Shown here in pieces: positions 13,906 to 21,469 of a stretch of 31,891 bases of DNA. The notes beneath the pieces are model-generated. The model worked only from the letters and a program-made list of their open reading frames with translations. It had not been told where the DNA came from and did not search any database. The stretch comes from an uncultured Coriobacteriaceae bacterium (GTDB lineage: Bacteria; Actinomycetota; Coriobacteriia; Coriobacteriales; UMGS124). Location: positions 1 through 31,891 of the forward strand of contig UQBS01000034.1 in NCBI GenBank assembly GCA_900539345.1, read 5' to 3'. Position numbers and translations under genes: made by a program. Position 1 is the first letter of the stretch. Each line of letters starts with the position of its first letter.

Positions 13906-16900
13906 ATGGAGGAAAGGCTAGCCAATCGCGCTTTGTCACGCCGCAGCTTCATCAAAGCGGCGGCCGTCACGGCGGGTATCGCTGCCCTCTCTGGCTCTGC
14001 AGGGACCCTTACGGCCCTTGCCGAGACGGCCGAGGTCGGATCCGCCGAGGATGTAAAGCGCATCCGTACCGTCTGCCGTGCTTGCGGCAAGATGGAGTGC
14101 GGCGTGTGGGTTACCGTGAAGGACGGCAAGGCCATTCGTGTCGAGGGTGACCAGTCTTCGTTCACGAGCCGCGGTAACTGCTGCACCAAGTCGCAGTCTT
14201 CAATTCAGGCGTGCTACCACCCCGACCGTCTGCGCTATCCCATGAAGCGTACGAACCCCAAGGGCGAGGATCCCGGTTGGGTGCGCATTTCTTGGGACGA
14301 GGCCATGGCCCTGAGCGCCGAGAAGTTCACCGAGATTCAGAATAAGTATGGCGGTCCTTCGCTTTTGACCATGAACGGCACGAGCCGCATGTGGGCAATG
14401 GGCGGTTATGCTCCTCTGAAGATTATCCTGGGTACCCCCAACGGCCACTTGGCTTCTGCCATCTGCAAGGGTCCGCGTTTCTTTACCACCGCCGTGACCG
14501 ACATGTACGGCTCCAACTGGATGACTTCTGCCGAGGAGCCCCGTGTCTACGTCGAGTGGGGCGGAAACATCGAGTACTCCAACTACGATGACTCGTGCCG
14601 CAACGTCGTGAACGCCTCGCAGAATGCCGACACCTTCATCATCATCGACCCGCGTATGACCGGCATCGGCAAGGAAGCTGACTACTGGCTTAACGTCCGC
14701 CCTGGTACCGACCAGGCCATCGCCCTTGCTTGGGCCAAGATCATCATGGACCATGGTCTCATGGACGAGCTGTACATGAAGCGCTGGTCCAACGGTGCCT
14801 TCCTGGTAGTCGACGACATGGAGCCTACGGGCGGCTGGATGCTTGACAACACCGGCGTTATCGACATGAAGACCAAGCTTCTCAAGGAGAGCGACCTCGT
14901 TGAGGGCGGCTCCTATCAGAAGTTTATGGTGCACGACGCCGTGCGTGCCGCTGCTGGCAAGACGGGCAACGATGCCCTGGGCTACCTTGATGTTGAGACC
15001 ACCCAGTGGGAAGGCGACTCGATTACCACCGATGCCGCCATGCAAAACGGCAAGTGGGTCAAGGAGGGCACTCCCTGGGAGGGCTGGCTGCCTGAACCTA
15101 CCACGTTCGCTCAAATCGATCCCGACCTGTATGGCGAATACGAGGTCACGCTCAAGGACGGCACCACGGTCAAGTGCAAGACCGTTTGGCAGAAGTATGC
15201 CGAGATGCTGGCCGACAAGACTCCTGAGTGGGCTGCCGAGATTACTGGCGTTGATGCCGAAAAGATCGAGAAGGCTTGCCTCGCATGGGCAACGAACCTC
15301 GACCCTGAGAGCGGCTACAACAACGGCGGTATTCACATCTCGCTGGCTATGGACCAAAACGGCAACAACTTCCAGACCATTCGTTCGATCATGATGCTTT
15401 CGCATATGACCGGCAACCTGGATGGCCCCGCGGGTAACCGTGGCCCGACTCACGCTTTCTTCCGCGATGGTATCTGGCTGCCGTGGTGGGCATTCGATTA
15501 TCCCGGAGATCCCGACGATCCCATGTCGGCACCTGGCCCCGTCTACGAGGCCGATCAGACGACCTTCATGAAGAACGCGGCCATGGTCGGTGGCGACAAG
15601 TTCCCGCTTACCCGCTGGTACAACCAGTGGTGTGAGCCTCATAGCCTGTGGCAGGCAGTTCTGACCGGCGATCCTTATCCCATCGTGGGTGGCGCCAACG
15701 ACTCTGGCTCCTTCATGAACCAGAACAACTCCGGCGAGGCATGGGAGGCCATGAACAAGCTTGACTTCTGGATGGAAGTCAACCTGTGGCATCACCCCAC
15801 CGCTGAATGCGCCGACGTGCTGCTGCCTTGCTACCATTGGCTCGAGATGCGCTTCCCGCGCATCTCCCAGGGCCCGCACTGCGGTCTTGCCATGAACTGC
15901 CAGTGCGTCGAGGCTCCCGGCGATTGCAAGAATGACCCCGAGATCATGGAAGAGCTTTTCCGTGCGATGGGCATGCCTTGGAATTTCGACGAGTCCAATC
16001 CGTACCCCACTTGGGACGAGACGCTCGAGCACATGTATGCCTCCGCGAAAATGCCTTTCGAGTCTTACAAGGCCTTCGAGGAAGATTTCCAGAAGAATGG
16101 CTGGTCCAATGCCAAGAAGATCTATCCCAAGATCATGGGCACGTACCGCCGTTACGAGACTGGCTATACGCATGTGACTTCTGGCGTCGGCGACGCACAG
16201 CCCGTCTGGGGCCTGGAGGTTCCTGGTTGCGATCCGGGTCATCGCTTTGGTTACAAGACCCCCACGTCGCGTTACGAGCTGTGGCCCACGGTTGTTGAGA
16301 CCTATTGCATGGACAACGACCAGAGCCCCGTTGACTACGACTGGATGGTGCCGGACTACATCGAGCCTTGCGACAGTCCCGTTTCCAACCCGGAGAAGGC
16401 GGCCGAGTATCCCTTTATCGCCACTACCGGTCGTCGCATCCCTGTGTACTTCCACTCCGAGCATCGCCAGCTTCCCTGGTGCCGCGAGCAGTGGCCTGTG
16501 CCCAAGATGGAGATCAACCCTCTCGATGCCGAGGAACTCGGTATCGAACAGGGCGACTGGTGCTGGATTCGCACGCCCTATGGCGAGATTCGCGAAGTCG
16601 CGGATCTGTATCACGGCATCGGCCGCGGCGTTGTCAACCTCGAGCATGCATGGTGGTTCCCCGAGCTCTCCGCGCCCAACCACGGCGAGCATCTGTGCAA
16701 CTGCAACCGCCTGCTTGATCCCGAGCACCGCGACCCGTTCACTGCATCTTCGTGCATGCGCGGCTTCCTCGTGCAAATCGAGAAGGCTACGCCTGAGAAC
16801 AGCCCGTTTGGCAACCCCGTTCCTTGCGACGATGACGGTACCGAAATCATCCACGATCCGTCTGACCCGCGTCTGAAGGAATGGTTGCCCGACTTCTCGC

Positions 16901-16920
16901 TGAACGGAAGTGATTACTAA
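13906..16920 (+). CDS. Tat-exported molybdopterin oxidoreductase, catechol-dehydroxylase-like
   Basis: A 1004-residue catalytic subunit of the DMSO-reductase superfamily (bis-MGD cofactor). Residues 11-17 (SRRSFIK) plus the following hydrophobic stretch form a twin-arginine signal, so it acts outside the membrane. A [4Fe-4S] site is formed by C57, C60, C65 and C92 or C93; the spacing C-x2-C-x4-C is one residue longer than usual. C187 in NGHLASAICKGPRFF aligns with the molybdenum-ligand position, pointing to Cys rather than Ser ligation. Other family blocks: NIEYSNYDDSCRN, DPRMTGIGKEADYWLNVRPG and a C-terminal cofactor domain (NPLDAEELGIEQGDWCWIRT). Size, Tat signal, a ferredoxin partner, an MFS gene and a divergent LuxR gene match gut catechol dehydroxylase loci. 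Substrate unproven. ATG 13906 has an excellent aaggagg. Confidence 0.9.
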   Translation: MEERLANRALSRRSFIKAAAVTAGIAALSGSAGTLTALAETAEVGSAEDVKRIRTVCRACGKMECGVWVTVKDGKAIRVEGDQSSFTSRGNCCTKSQSSIQACYHPDRLRYPMKRTNPKGEDPGWVRISWDEAMALSAEKFTEIQNKYGGPSLLTMNGTSRMWAMGGYAPLKIILGTPNGHLASAICKGPRFFTTAVTDMYGSNWMTSAEEPRVYVEWGGNIEYSNYDDSCRNVVNASQNADTFIIIDPRMTGIGKEADYWLNVRPGTDQAIALAWAKIIMDHGLMDELYMKRWSNGAFLVVDDMEPTGGWMLDNTGVIDMKTKLLKESDLVEGGSYQKFMVHDAVRAAAGKTGNDALGYLDVETTQWEGDSITTDAAMQNGKWVKEGTPWEGWLPEPTTFAQIDPDLYGEYEVTLKDGTTVKCKTVWQKYAEMLADKTPEWAAEITGVDAEKIEKACLAWATNLDPESGYNNGGIHISLAMDQNGNNFQTIRSIMMLSHMTGNLDGPAGNRGPTHAFFRDGIWLPWWAFDYPGDPDDPMSAPGPVYEADQTTFMKNAAMVGGDKFPLTRWYNQWCEPHSLWQAVLTGDPYPIVGGANDSGSFMNQNNSGEAWEAMNKLDFWMEVNLWHHPTAECADVLLPCYHWLEMRFPRISQGPHCGLAMNCQCVEAPGDCKNDPEIMEELFRAMGMPWNFDESNPYPTWDETLEHMYASAKMPFESYKAFEEDFQKNGWSNAKKIYPKIMGTYRRYETGYTHVTSGVGDAQPVWGLEVPGCDPGHRFGYKTPTSRYELWPTVVETYCMDNDQSPVDYDWMVPDYIEPCDSPVSNPEKAAEYPFIATTGRRIPVYFHSEHRQLPWCREQWPVPKMEINPLDAEELGIEQGDWCWIRTPYGEIREVADLYHGIGRGVVNLEHAWWFPELSAPNHGEHLCNCNRLLDPEHRDPFTASSCMRGFLVQIEKATPENSPFGNPVPCDDDGTEIIHDPSDPRLKEWLPDFSLNGSDY

Positions 16921-17588
16921 TGCAGTACGCAATCATTACCGACCTTAACCGTTGCGTTGGGTGCCTTTCTTGCTCGGTTGCCTGCAAGTCGGCCAATGAG
17001 GTGCCCATCGGCATGTTTTGGAACAAGGTCCTGCGCGTGGGCCCGTTCCCCACTGAGGAAGGCGGCACGTTCGACAAGTCGGCAATGTACTTTCTGCCGG
17101 TGACGTGCCAGCACTGCGTGAACCCTCCTTGCACCGACGTGTGCCCCACGGGTGCCACCACAAAGCTCGACGACGGTACGGTGGTTATTGATGAGGAACT
17201 GTGCATCGGCTGCCAGGCTTGCATGACGGCCTGCCCCTATGGTGTGCGCTTCCTGAACGATGAGCTTGGCGTTGTGCAGAAGTGCAATCTGTGCCACGAC
17301 AAGCTGGACAAGGACGAGCTTCCCCAGTGCGTCCAGCAGTGCTGCGCTCGCGCCCGTTTCTTTGGCGATGTCGACGAAGGCTACGACTCGTTCCGCGCGC
17401 CTGCTGACCCGTCGGCTTTTGCGGATGGCGGCAAGGACTACGAGACGACCCAGCATACCTTTGTCACCTTCGGCGAGTACTGCAAAGAGTACAGCGAGGA
17501 GGATGTCCACTTCCTGTCCAACGAGTTTGGCAATGATCCCGCTTGCGCATATATCTTGCGTAACCGTGAGTGGCAAGGCGAAGAGTAA
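16920..17588 (+). CDS. Four-cluster ferredoxin subunit (DmsB/NrfC-like)
   Basis: A 222-residue electron-transfer subunit for the preceding molybdoenzyme. Four cysteine groups: CVGCLSCSVAC (residues ~12-22), CQHCVNPPCTDVCP (~62-75), CIGCQACMTACPYG (~94-107) and CNLCHDK...CVQQC (~120-142), the standard arrangement of the DMSO-reductase beta family carrying four [4Fe-4S] clusters. It has no signal peptide, so it would be exported as a passenger with the Tat substrate or face the cytoplasm. The ATG overlaps the previous TAA by one base (TAATG), which implies translational coupling and a stoichiometric complex. No membrane anchor subunit (DmsC or NrfD type) follows, so the quinol-side partner must be encoded elsewhere. 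Confidence 0.93.
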   Translation: MQYAIITDLNRCVGCLSCSVACKSANEVPIGMFWNKVLRVGPFPTEEGGTFDKSAMYFLPVTCQHCVNPPCTDVCPTGATTKLDDGTVVIDEELCIGCQACMTACPYGVRFLNDELGVVQKCNLCHDKLDKDELPQCVQQCCARARFFGDVDEGYDSFRAPADPSAFADGGKDYETTQHTFVTFGEYCKEYSEEDVHFLSNEFGNDPACAYILRNREWQGEE

Positions 17589-17618
17589 CGGCTAAGGTCT
17601 CTTAAGACCCGAGATTCG

Positions 17619-17653
17619 GGGGTGCCGTACGCATGCGCTTGTACGGCGCCCCC
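17619..17653. terminator. Long hairpin after the molybdoenzyme operon
   Basis: A 13-bp stem (GGGGGTGCCGTAC against GTACGGCGCCCCC, one G-T pair) with a loop of about 10 bases, starting 31 bases after the ferredoxin stop codon. It has no T-run, so it may act as an mRNA 3'-end stabiliser or Rho-independent terminator of weak type. The rest of 17654-17852 shows an open frame (to TAG at 17843) whose end KHRNELSRMLPDNRLLVTDL looks protein-like but has no recognisable family or good start. Confidence 0.55.
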
Positions 17654-17852
17654 GGCGTTCTCGGCTAAGAAGCGCGCTTGTCCTTCTTCTTCCTTCACCC
17701 ATGCAAACGACAAGCTTGCTTCTTTGGCGAGACCGTGCGTGCCAGCAGTCATTTTTACCTATGGGAGGTACGGCAAGGTAAAACATCGCAATGAGCTTTC
17801 CCGAATGCTCCCCGACAATCGTTTGCTCGTCACGGATCTCTAGTTCGCTGAG

Positions 17853-17877
17853 CGCCCCACCCCTTACGGGGCGTTTT
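17853..17877 (+). terminator. Intrinsic terminator
   Basis: CGCCCC (17853-17858) pairs with GGGGCG (17868-17873), followed by TTTT. It lies before the MFS gene at 17988, so that gene probably has its own promoter in 17880-17985. Confidence 0.75.
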
Positions 17878-17987
17878 GCCTGCTTGCTGTGAAGCCCGTG
17901 CGAGGATAGCGCAGACGTCCGGCCCCTTGCACGCGGTAGTGCTAGGCTGTGTCGCCGCATTGGTTTGCAAGACGTGGGAGGCGTGCG

Positions 17988-19262
17988 GTGGGTTTGGAAG
18001 AGAGCGACAAGATGGTCGGCGAGGACTCGGCGGCGAAAGCCGTCCGGCAGACGGGGGCCGCAGGCGGGGTCGACACCCACGAGTCGGGCCGTTCTCGTGT
18101 GGCGGTGCTCGTGCTGCTTGCGCTGTCGTTTGCGCTGGGATGCACGGAGTTCGCCATCATCGGCATCGAACCCGACATCGCCACGTCGCTGGGCGTCGAG
18201 CTTTCGCTCGTGGGCAACCTCGTGGGCTACTTTGCGGTGGCTTACGCCGTGTGCACCCCGCTGCTCGCTGTGTTCACCGGGCGATTCCGCCGCTTCCAGC
18301 TCATGTGCATCTACCTGCTCGTTTTCAACCTCGGCAACCTGACGACCATGCTTGCGCCCGCCTACGGCGTGCTTGTGGTGGGGCGCATGCTCACGGCCGC
18401 CGTGTCGGGCGCGCTTTTGGCCACCTCGCTCACCTTCGTGCCCGAGCTTGTGCCTGAGAAGCGCGTGGCACCCGTCGTCTCGCTCATCTACACGGGTTTC
18501 TCCATCGCCAGCGTGCTCGGCGTGCCGGCTGGCAAGCTCATCAGCGGCGCCTTCGGCTGGAACTTCACGTTCGGCGTGGCTGCGGTGCTCGCGCTTGTCG
18601 TGAGCGTCGCCCTCATCGTGTGCATGCCGCGCACGGGCGCCACCGACGAGCCCTCGACTCCGCGCGACCAGCTTGCCCTCGTGGCCGACGGCCGCGTGAT
18701 CGCCGGCATGCTCATCTTCGTGTTCGGCGCGGGCGGCACGTACGTCTTCTATACCTATGTCACCCCGGTGCTGCAGGATGTCATGGGCCTGACGCCCGAG
18801 ATGGCGTCCACGGTCCTCATGGCCTACGGTTTTGCCTGCGTGGTGTCGAACCTGCTATCCGGATGGGTGGCGCAGCGCTTCGGCGTCGTGGGCCTTGCCG
18901 GCTCGTGTCTCATCCAGGCGGCCCTTCTTGCCTTGCTCTACTTCACGACGGGCAGCCTCGTGCCCGGCATCATCAACATCCTGCTTCTCGGTGTGGGCAT
19001 GTATGTGGTGAACTCGCCCGGTCAGATGCACTTCCTCAACATCGCCCAGCGTGACTACCCTCGCGCGCTCACCATGGCGGCCTCGGTGCAGCCCATGTCG
19101 TTCAACATCGGCATCGCGGCCGGCTCCTTCGTGGGTGGCGTCGTGGTCGCGGGCCCCGGCCTTGCCTTCGTCGGTTTCGCCGGCACCGTCATGTGCGTCG
19201 CGGGCGCGGTCTTTGCCTGGCTGGCCGCTCATCTCAAGGGTCGTGCAAAAAAGAGGGCCTAG
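17988..19262 (+). CDS. MFS transporter (DHA1/AraJ-like)
   Basis: A 424-residue inner-membrane carrier with 12 predicted helices after a ~30-residue polar tail. The first helix (LLALSFALGCTEFAIIGIEP) has the T/G-x-E-F pattern of the DHA1 12-helix drug/sugar efflux group (AraJ, YdhP, NepI). FTGRFRRFQLMCIYL sits at the motif A position, and SLIYTGFSIASVLGVPAGKL matches motif C, the antiporter signature. A GTG at 17988 with gggagg six bases before is preferred; ATG 18012 is possible, and the GC-rich extension upstream is not. Its place after the molybdoenzyme genes fits uptake of the substrate or export of the product, since catechol dehydroxylase loci in related bacteria often carry an MFS gene; this link is inferred. 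Confidence 0.88.
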   Translation: MGLEESDKMVGEDSAAKAVRQTGAAGGVDTHESGRSRVAVLVLLALSFALGCTEFAIIGIEPDIATSLGVELSLVGNLVGYFAVAYAVCTPLLAVFTGRFRRFQLMCIYLLVFNLGNLTTMLAPAYGVLVVGRMLTAAVSGALLATSLTFVPELVPEKRVAPVVSLIYTGFSIASVLGVPAGKLISGAFGWNFTFGVAAVLALVVSVALIVCMPRTGATDEPSTPRDQLALVADGRVIAGMLIFVFGAGGTYVFYTYVTPVLQDVMGLTPEMASTVLMAYGFACVVSNLLSGWVAQRFGVVGLAGSCLIQAALLALLYFTTGSLVPGIINILLLGVGMYVVNSPGQMHFLNIAQRDYPRALTMAASVQPMSFNIGIAAGSFVGGVVVAGPGLAFVGFAGTVMCVAGAVFAWLAAHLKGRAKKRA

Positions 19263-19606
19263 CAACAAGGAGAGAACACCCCGCCTTGCGCCGCTGGCCT
19301 TCAATGGCTACCCGACAGCCGTCTGCGCCACTTGCGAGTTTCTCCAGTGCCACCCACGAGGCAAGCCCCATCATCCCACATCATCTACCAGCGCATATGC
19401 CGCTCTACCCCCATCTGCCCGATTTTGGGGGTAGCGTCTCGCGTGCGCATCCGTGTACACTGGAACCGACGTGTGGGGCACCGCCAGGGCGCGGGCCGCC
19501 ACGCATCGCACCGCGATGCCGACGCGCACAAGGGGAGCGCGGGAATCGCGCCGTGTCGGGCATGCGGTGCGCAACCGTAAGGTGTAAGACGAAAGGGGAT
19601 GTTCTT
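19263..19606. other. Intergenic region with two inverted repeats
   Basis: This 344-bp gap has no supported gene. It contains a 7-bp stem TACCCCC...GGGGGTA (19406-19412 with 19427-19433), possibly the end of the MFS transcript, and a tight palindrome GCATCGC-ACC-GCGATGC (19503-19519) about 90 bases before the FAD enzyme start. A TACACT at about 19455 could be a -10 box, but no good -35 was found. Confidence 0.45.
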
Positions 19607-21091
19607 ATGCAGGTTACTCGCAGGGATCTCGTCAAGTTCGGTGGCGCCGCTTGCCTGGTTGCTGGCGCTACGGTTGGTGCCGGCGCTGCTATGGCTGACG
19701 AGGCCGGCTATCTGGTCGGTTCTTCCGACATCGCGTTCTCCGAGGAGACCGACATCCTGATCATCGGTACCGGCGTCGCTGGCCTGGCCGCTGGCATGGA
19801 GCCCGCTCTCGCCGGCAAGAAGATCATCTTCGCCGAGAAGAAGGGTTCCTTCGGCGGCGACTCCGCCACGTCCTGCTGGTTCATGTTCGCCACCGGCACG
19901 AAGAACCAACTCGAGCACGGCTCGCAGACCACCATCGAGCAGGCTTGGGAGAAGGCCAAGGAGAAGCAGACCGCCACGTTCGATTTCGACTGGTGGCCCC
20001 AGTACGCCGAGGGCAAGTACTTCGCTACCACGAAGTTCTTCGACTGCGCTGCCGAGAACTTCGGCTGCGACTTCCTCGAGCCCTGCACCATGGAAGAGCT
20101 GCCCAAGTTCGGTCCCGCCGTCGTGCTGCCCGGCGAGGGTATCGCCTCTGGCTACCAGCACGTTCTTTCGCCCATCCAGTCCAAGCTCGAGGAGCTCGGT
20201 GCCGAGTTCAAGTACAACCTCCGCGCTGTCTCCCTCATCAAGGACGCCCCTGACGGCGCTGTCATCGGCTGCCGCTTCCATGACGAGAACGGCGCCAACG
20301 TCGACATCAAGGCCAACGCCGTCGTCCTGGCCACCGGCTGCTTCATCGACAACGGCGAGATGATGAACGCCTACCTGCCCGAGTGGGCTCACTACGGCGT
20401 TCTCGTCAACGGCGGCAGCATGGGCGAGGGCCACACCATGGCCTGGGCCGCCGGCGCCCAGCAGATCGGCATGGACTCCTCCATCGCCAACCACTACTGC
20501 AACCTGATGGGCGACCTGCCCAACGCCACTACCTGGGGCTATTGGACGCCCATGGTGCTCGTTCTCCCCAACGGCAAGCGCTTCATCCAGGAGGGCCAGT
20601 CCCACGACGCCGCCCAGGCATGCCTGGACTGCGGCTACCGCGAGTGGTGGGTCATCTTCGACCAGCGCGCCTTCGACAACCGTTGCGTGGGCACCTCCGT
20701 CAAGAACAACGTCAACATCCATGAGGACGTTTACCGCACCGCCGACACCATCGAGGACCTCGCCGTCGCCATGGACGTGCCGGTTGACAACCTCGTGGCC
20801 ACCTTCGCCGAGTACGACGGCTACGTCGAGGCCGGCGAGGATACCGCCTTTGGCAAGACCGAGTGGCTCAACTCCCTCGAGCCCCCGTACCACGCCCTCA
20901 AGCTCAACGTCATGCGCTACAAGACCTCTGGCGGCGTGATCTGCAACGCCGACAACCTTGTCATTGACAACGACGGCAACGGCATCCCCGGCCTGTACGC
21001 CTGCGGCGCCATCGCGCTTCCCGGCCAGGCTTCGGTCACGGCCTGCGCCGCCACCGGCTACTTCACCGGCGAGACCCTGGCTGCCCTCTAA
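19607..21091 (+). CDS. Tat-exported FAD-dependent reductase (fumarate/urocanate-reductase-like)
   Basis: A 494-residue flavoprotein of the FAD_binding_2 family. It begins with a twin-arginine signal (TRRDLVKFGG, residues 4-13, then a hydrophobic core ending AMA). The FAD dinucleotide fold follows: DILIIGTGVAGLAAGMEPAL (G54-x-G56-x2-G59) and the ribose-binding E78. The C-terminal FAD contact IPGLYACGAIALPGQASVTA is present, but the GGNLGE block of flavocytochrome c is not. It lacks both the heme domain and the FMN-bind domain that feed electrons to related reductases, so an external donor is needed. ATG 19607 follows gaaagggga; the frame extends upstream through the intergenic region without coding character. 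It probably reduces an alpha,beta-unsaturated or other exotic acceptor in respiration. Co-regulation with the upstream MFS and molybdoenzyme genes is possible. Confidence 0.88.
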   Translation: MQVTRRDLVKFGGAACLVAGATVGAGAAMADEAGYLVGSSDIAFSEETDILIIGTGVAGLAAGMEPALAGKKIIFAEKKGSFGGDSATSCWFMFATGTKNQLEHGSQTTIEQAWEKAKEKQTATFDFDWWPQYAEGKYFATTKFFDCAAENFGCDFLEPCTMEELPKFGPAVVLPGEGIASGYQHVLSPIQSKLEELGAEFKYNLRAVSLIKDAPDGAVIGCRFHDENGANVDIKANAVVLATGCFIDNGEMMNAYLPEWAHYGVLVNGGSMGEGHTMAWAAGAQQIGMDSSIANHYCNLMGDLPNATTWGYWTPMVLVLPNGKRFIQEGQSHDAAQACLDCGYREWWVIFDQRAFDNRCVGTSVKNNVNIHEDVYRTADTIEDLAVAMDVPVDNLVATFAEYDGYVEAGEDTAFGKTEWLNSLEPPYHALKLNVMRYKTSGGVICNADNLVIDNDGNGIPGLYACGAIALPGQASVTACAATGYFTGETLAAL

Positions 21092-21140
21092 GGTATCCAT
21101 GCCGTCGGCCTAGGCTGACAAGTAAGTAAGAACGACAAGA

Positions 21141-21176
21141 ACGGCGGTCGGTCGCGCAGGCACCGGCCGCCGTTTT
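21141..21176 (+). terminator. Intrinsic terminator of the FAD reductase gene
   Basis: Stem ACGGCGGTCGGT (21141-21152) with ACCGGCCGCCGT (21162-21173), 12 bp with one G-T pair, 9-base loop, then TTTT. The following 21177-21380 is pyrimidine-rich and GC-rich with no supported gene. Confidence 0.88.
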
Positions 21177-21383
21177 GCTTGCGCGGGCATTCTGCGGCGC
21201 CTGCGTGCCGCGCCCCGCCGCCTTCCCGTGCGCCGCACCTCGGTTCGCTCGCGTCTCGCGCGCCGCCCTTCACCCTCCCGCAAGCCCCTTTGTGTCCCGC
21301 ACGTTTCGCTTCTCGCACGCTCTCGTTACCGGCTTGTAAGCATCGCGATATGCCTCAATCTTGAAACAATCCCAGCTTAAGGT

Positions 21384-21406
21384 GCTTTCCATACGGTATG
21401 GAGAGC
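21384..21406. promoter_or_regulatory. Palindrome upstream of the ammonium transporter
   Basis: A 23-base dyad, GCTTTCCATAC-G-GTATGGAGAGC, with 10 of 11 positions paired, 64 bases before the amt start codon. It could be an operator for a nitrogen regulator or a leader hairpin. A TTGAAA at 21361-21366 lies just upstream, but no clear -10 box was found. Confidence 0.5.
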
Positions 21407-21469
21407 AAGCCCCGGCTCCCGCGCCACTCATCGGATGGGGCAGAACAGAAGGATTGTTAGGAGGCTGAC

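Noticed and set aside
14200..16932. 910-codon open frame on the minus strand
   Set aside because: Exact antisense of the molybdoenzyme gene; the open frame follows from high third-position GC, and its translation is rich in H, R, V and G without any domain.
17622..17843. 73-codon plus-strand frame ending just before a terminator
   Set aside because: The end looks protein-like, but the first part lies in a hairpin, there is no ribosome-binding site and no family; kept only as a remark.
19385..21100. 571-codon minus-strand frame opposite the FAD reductase
   Set aside because: Same kind of GC-driven shadow; the plus strand encodes the recognisable flavoprotein.
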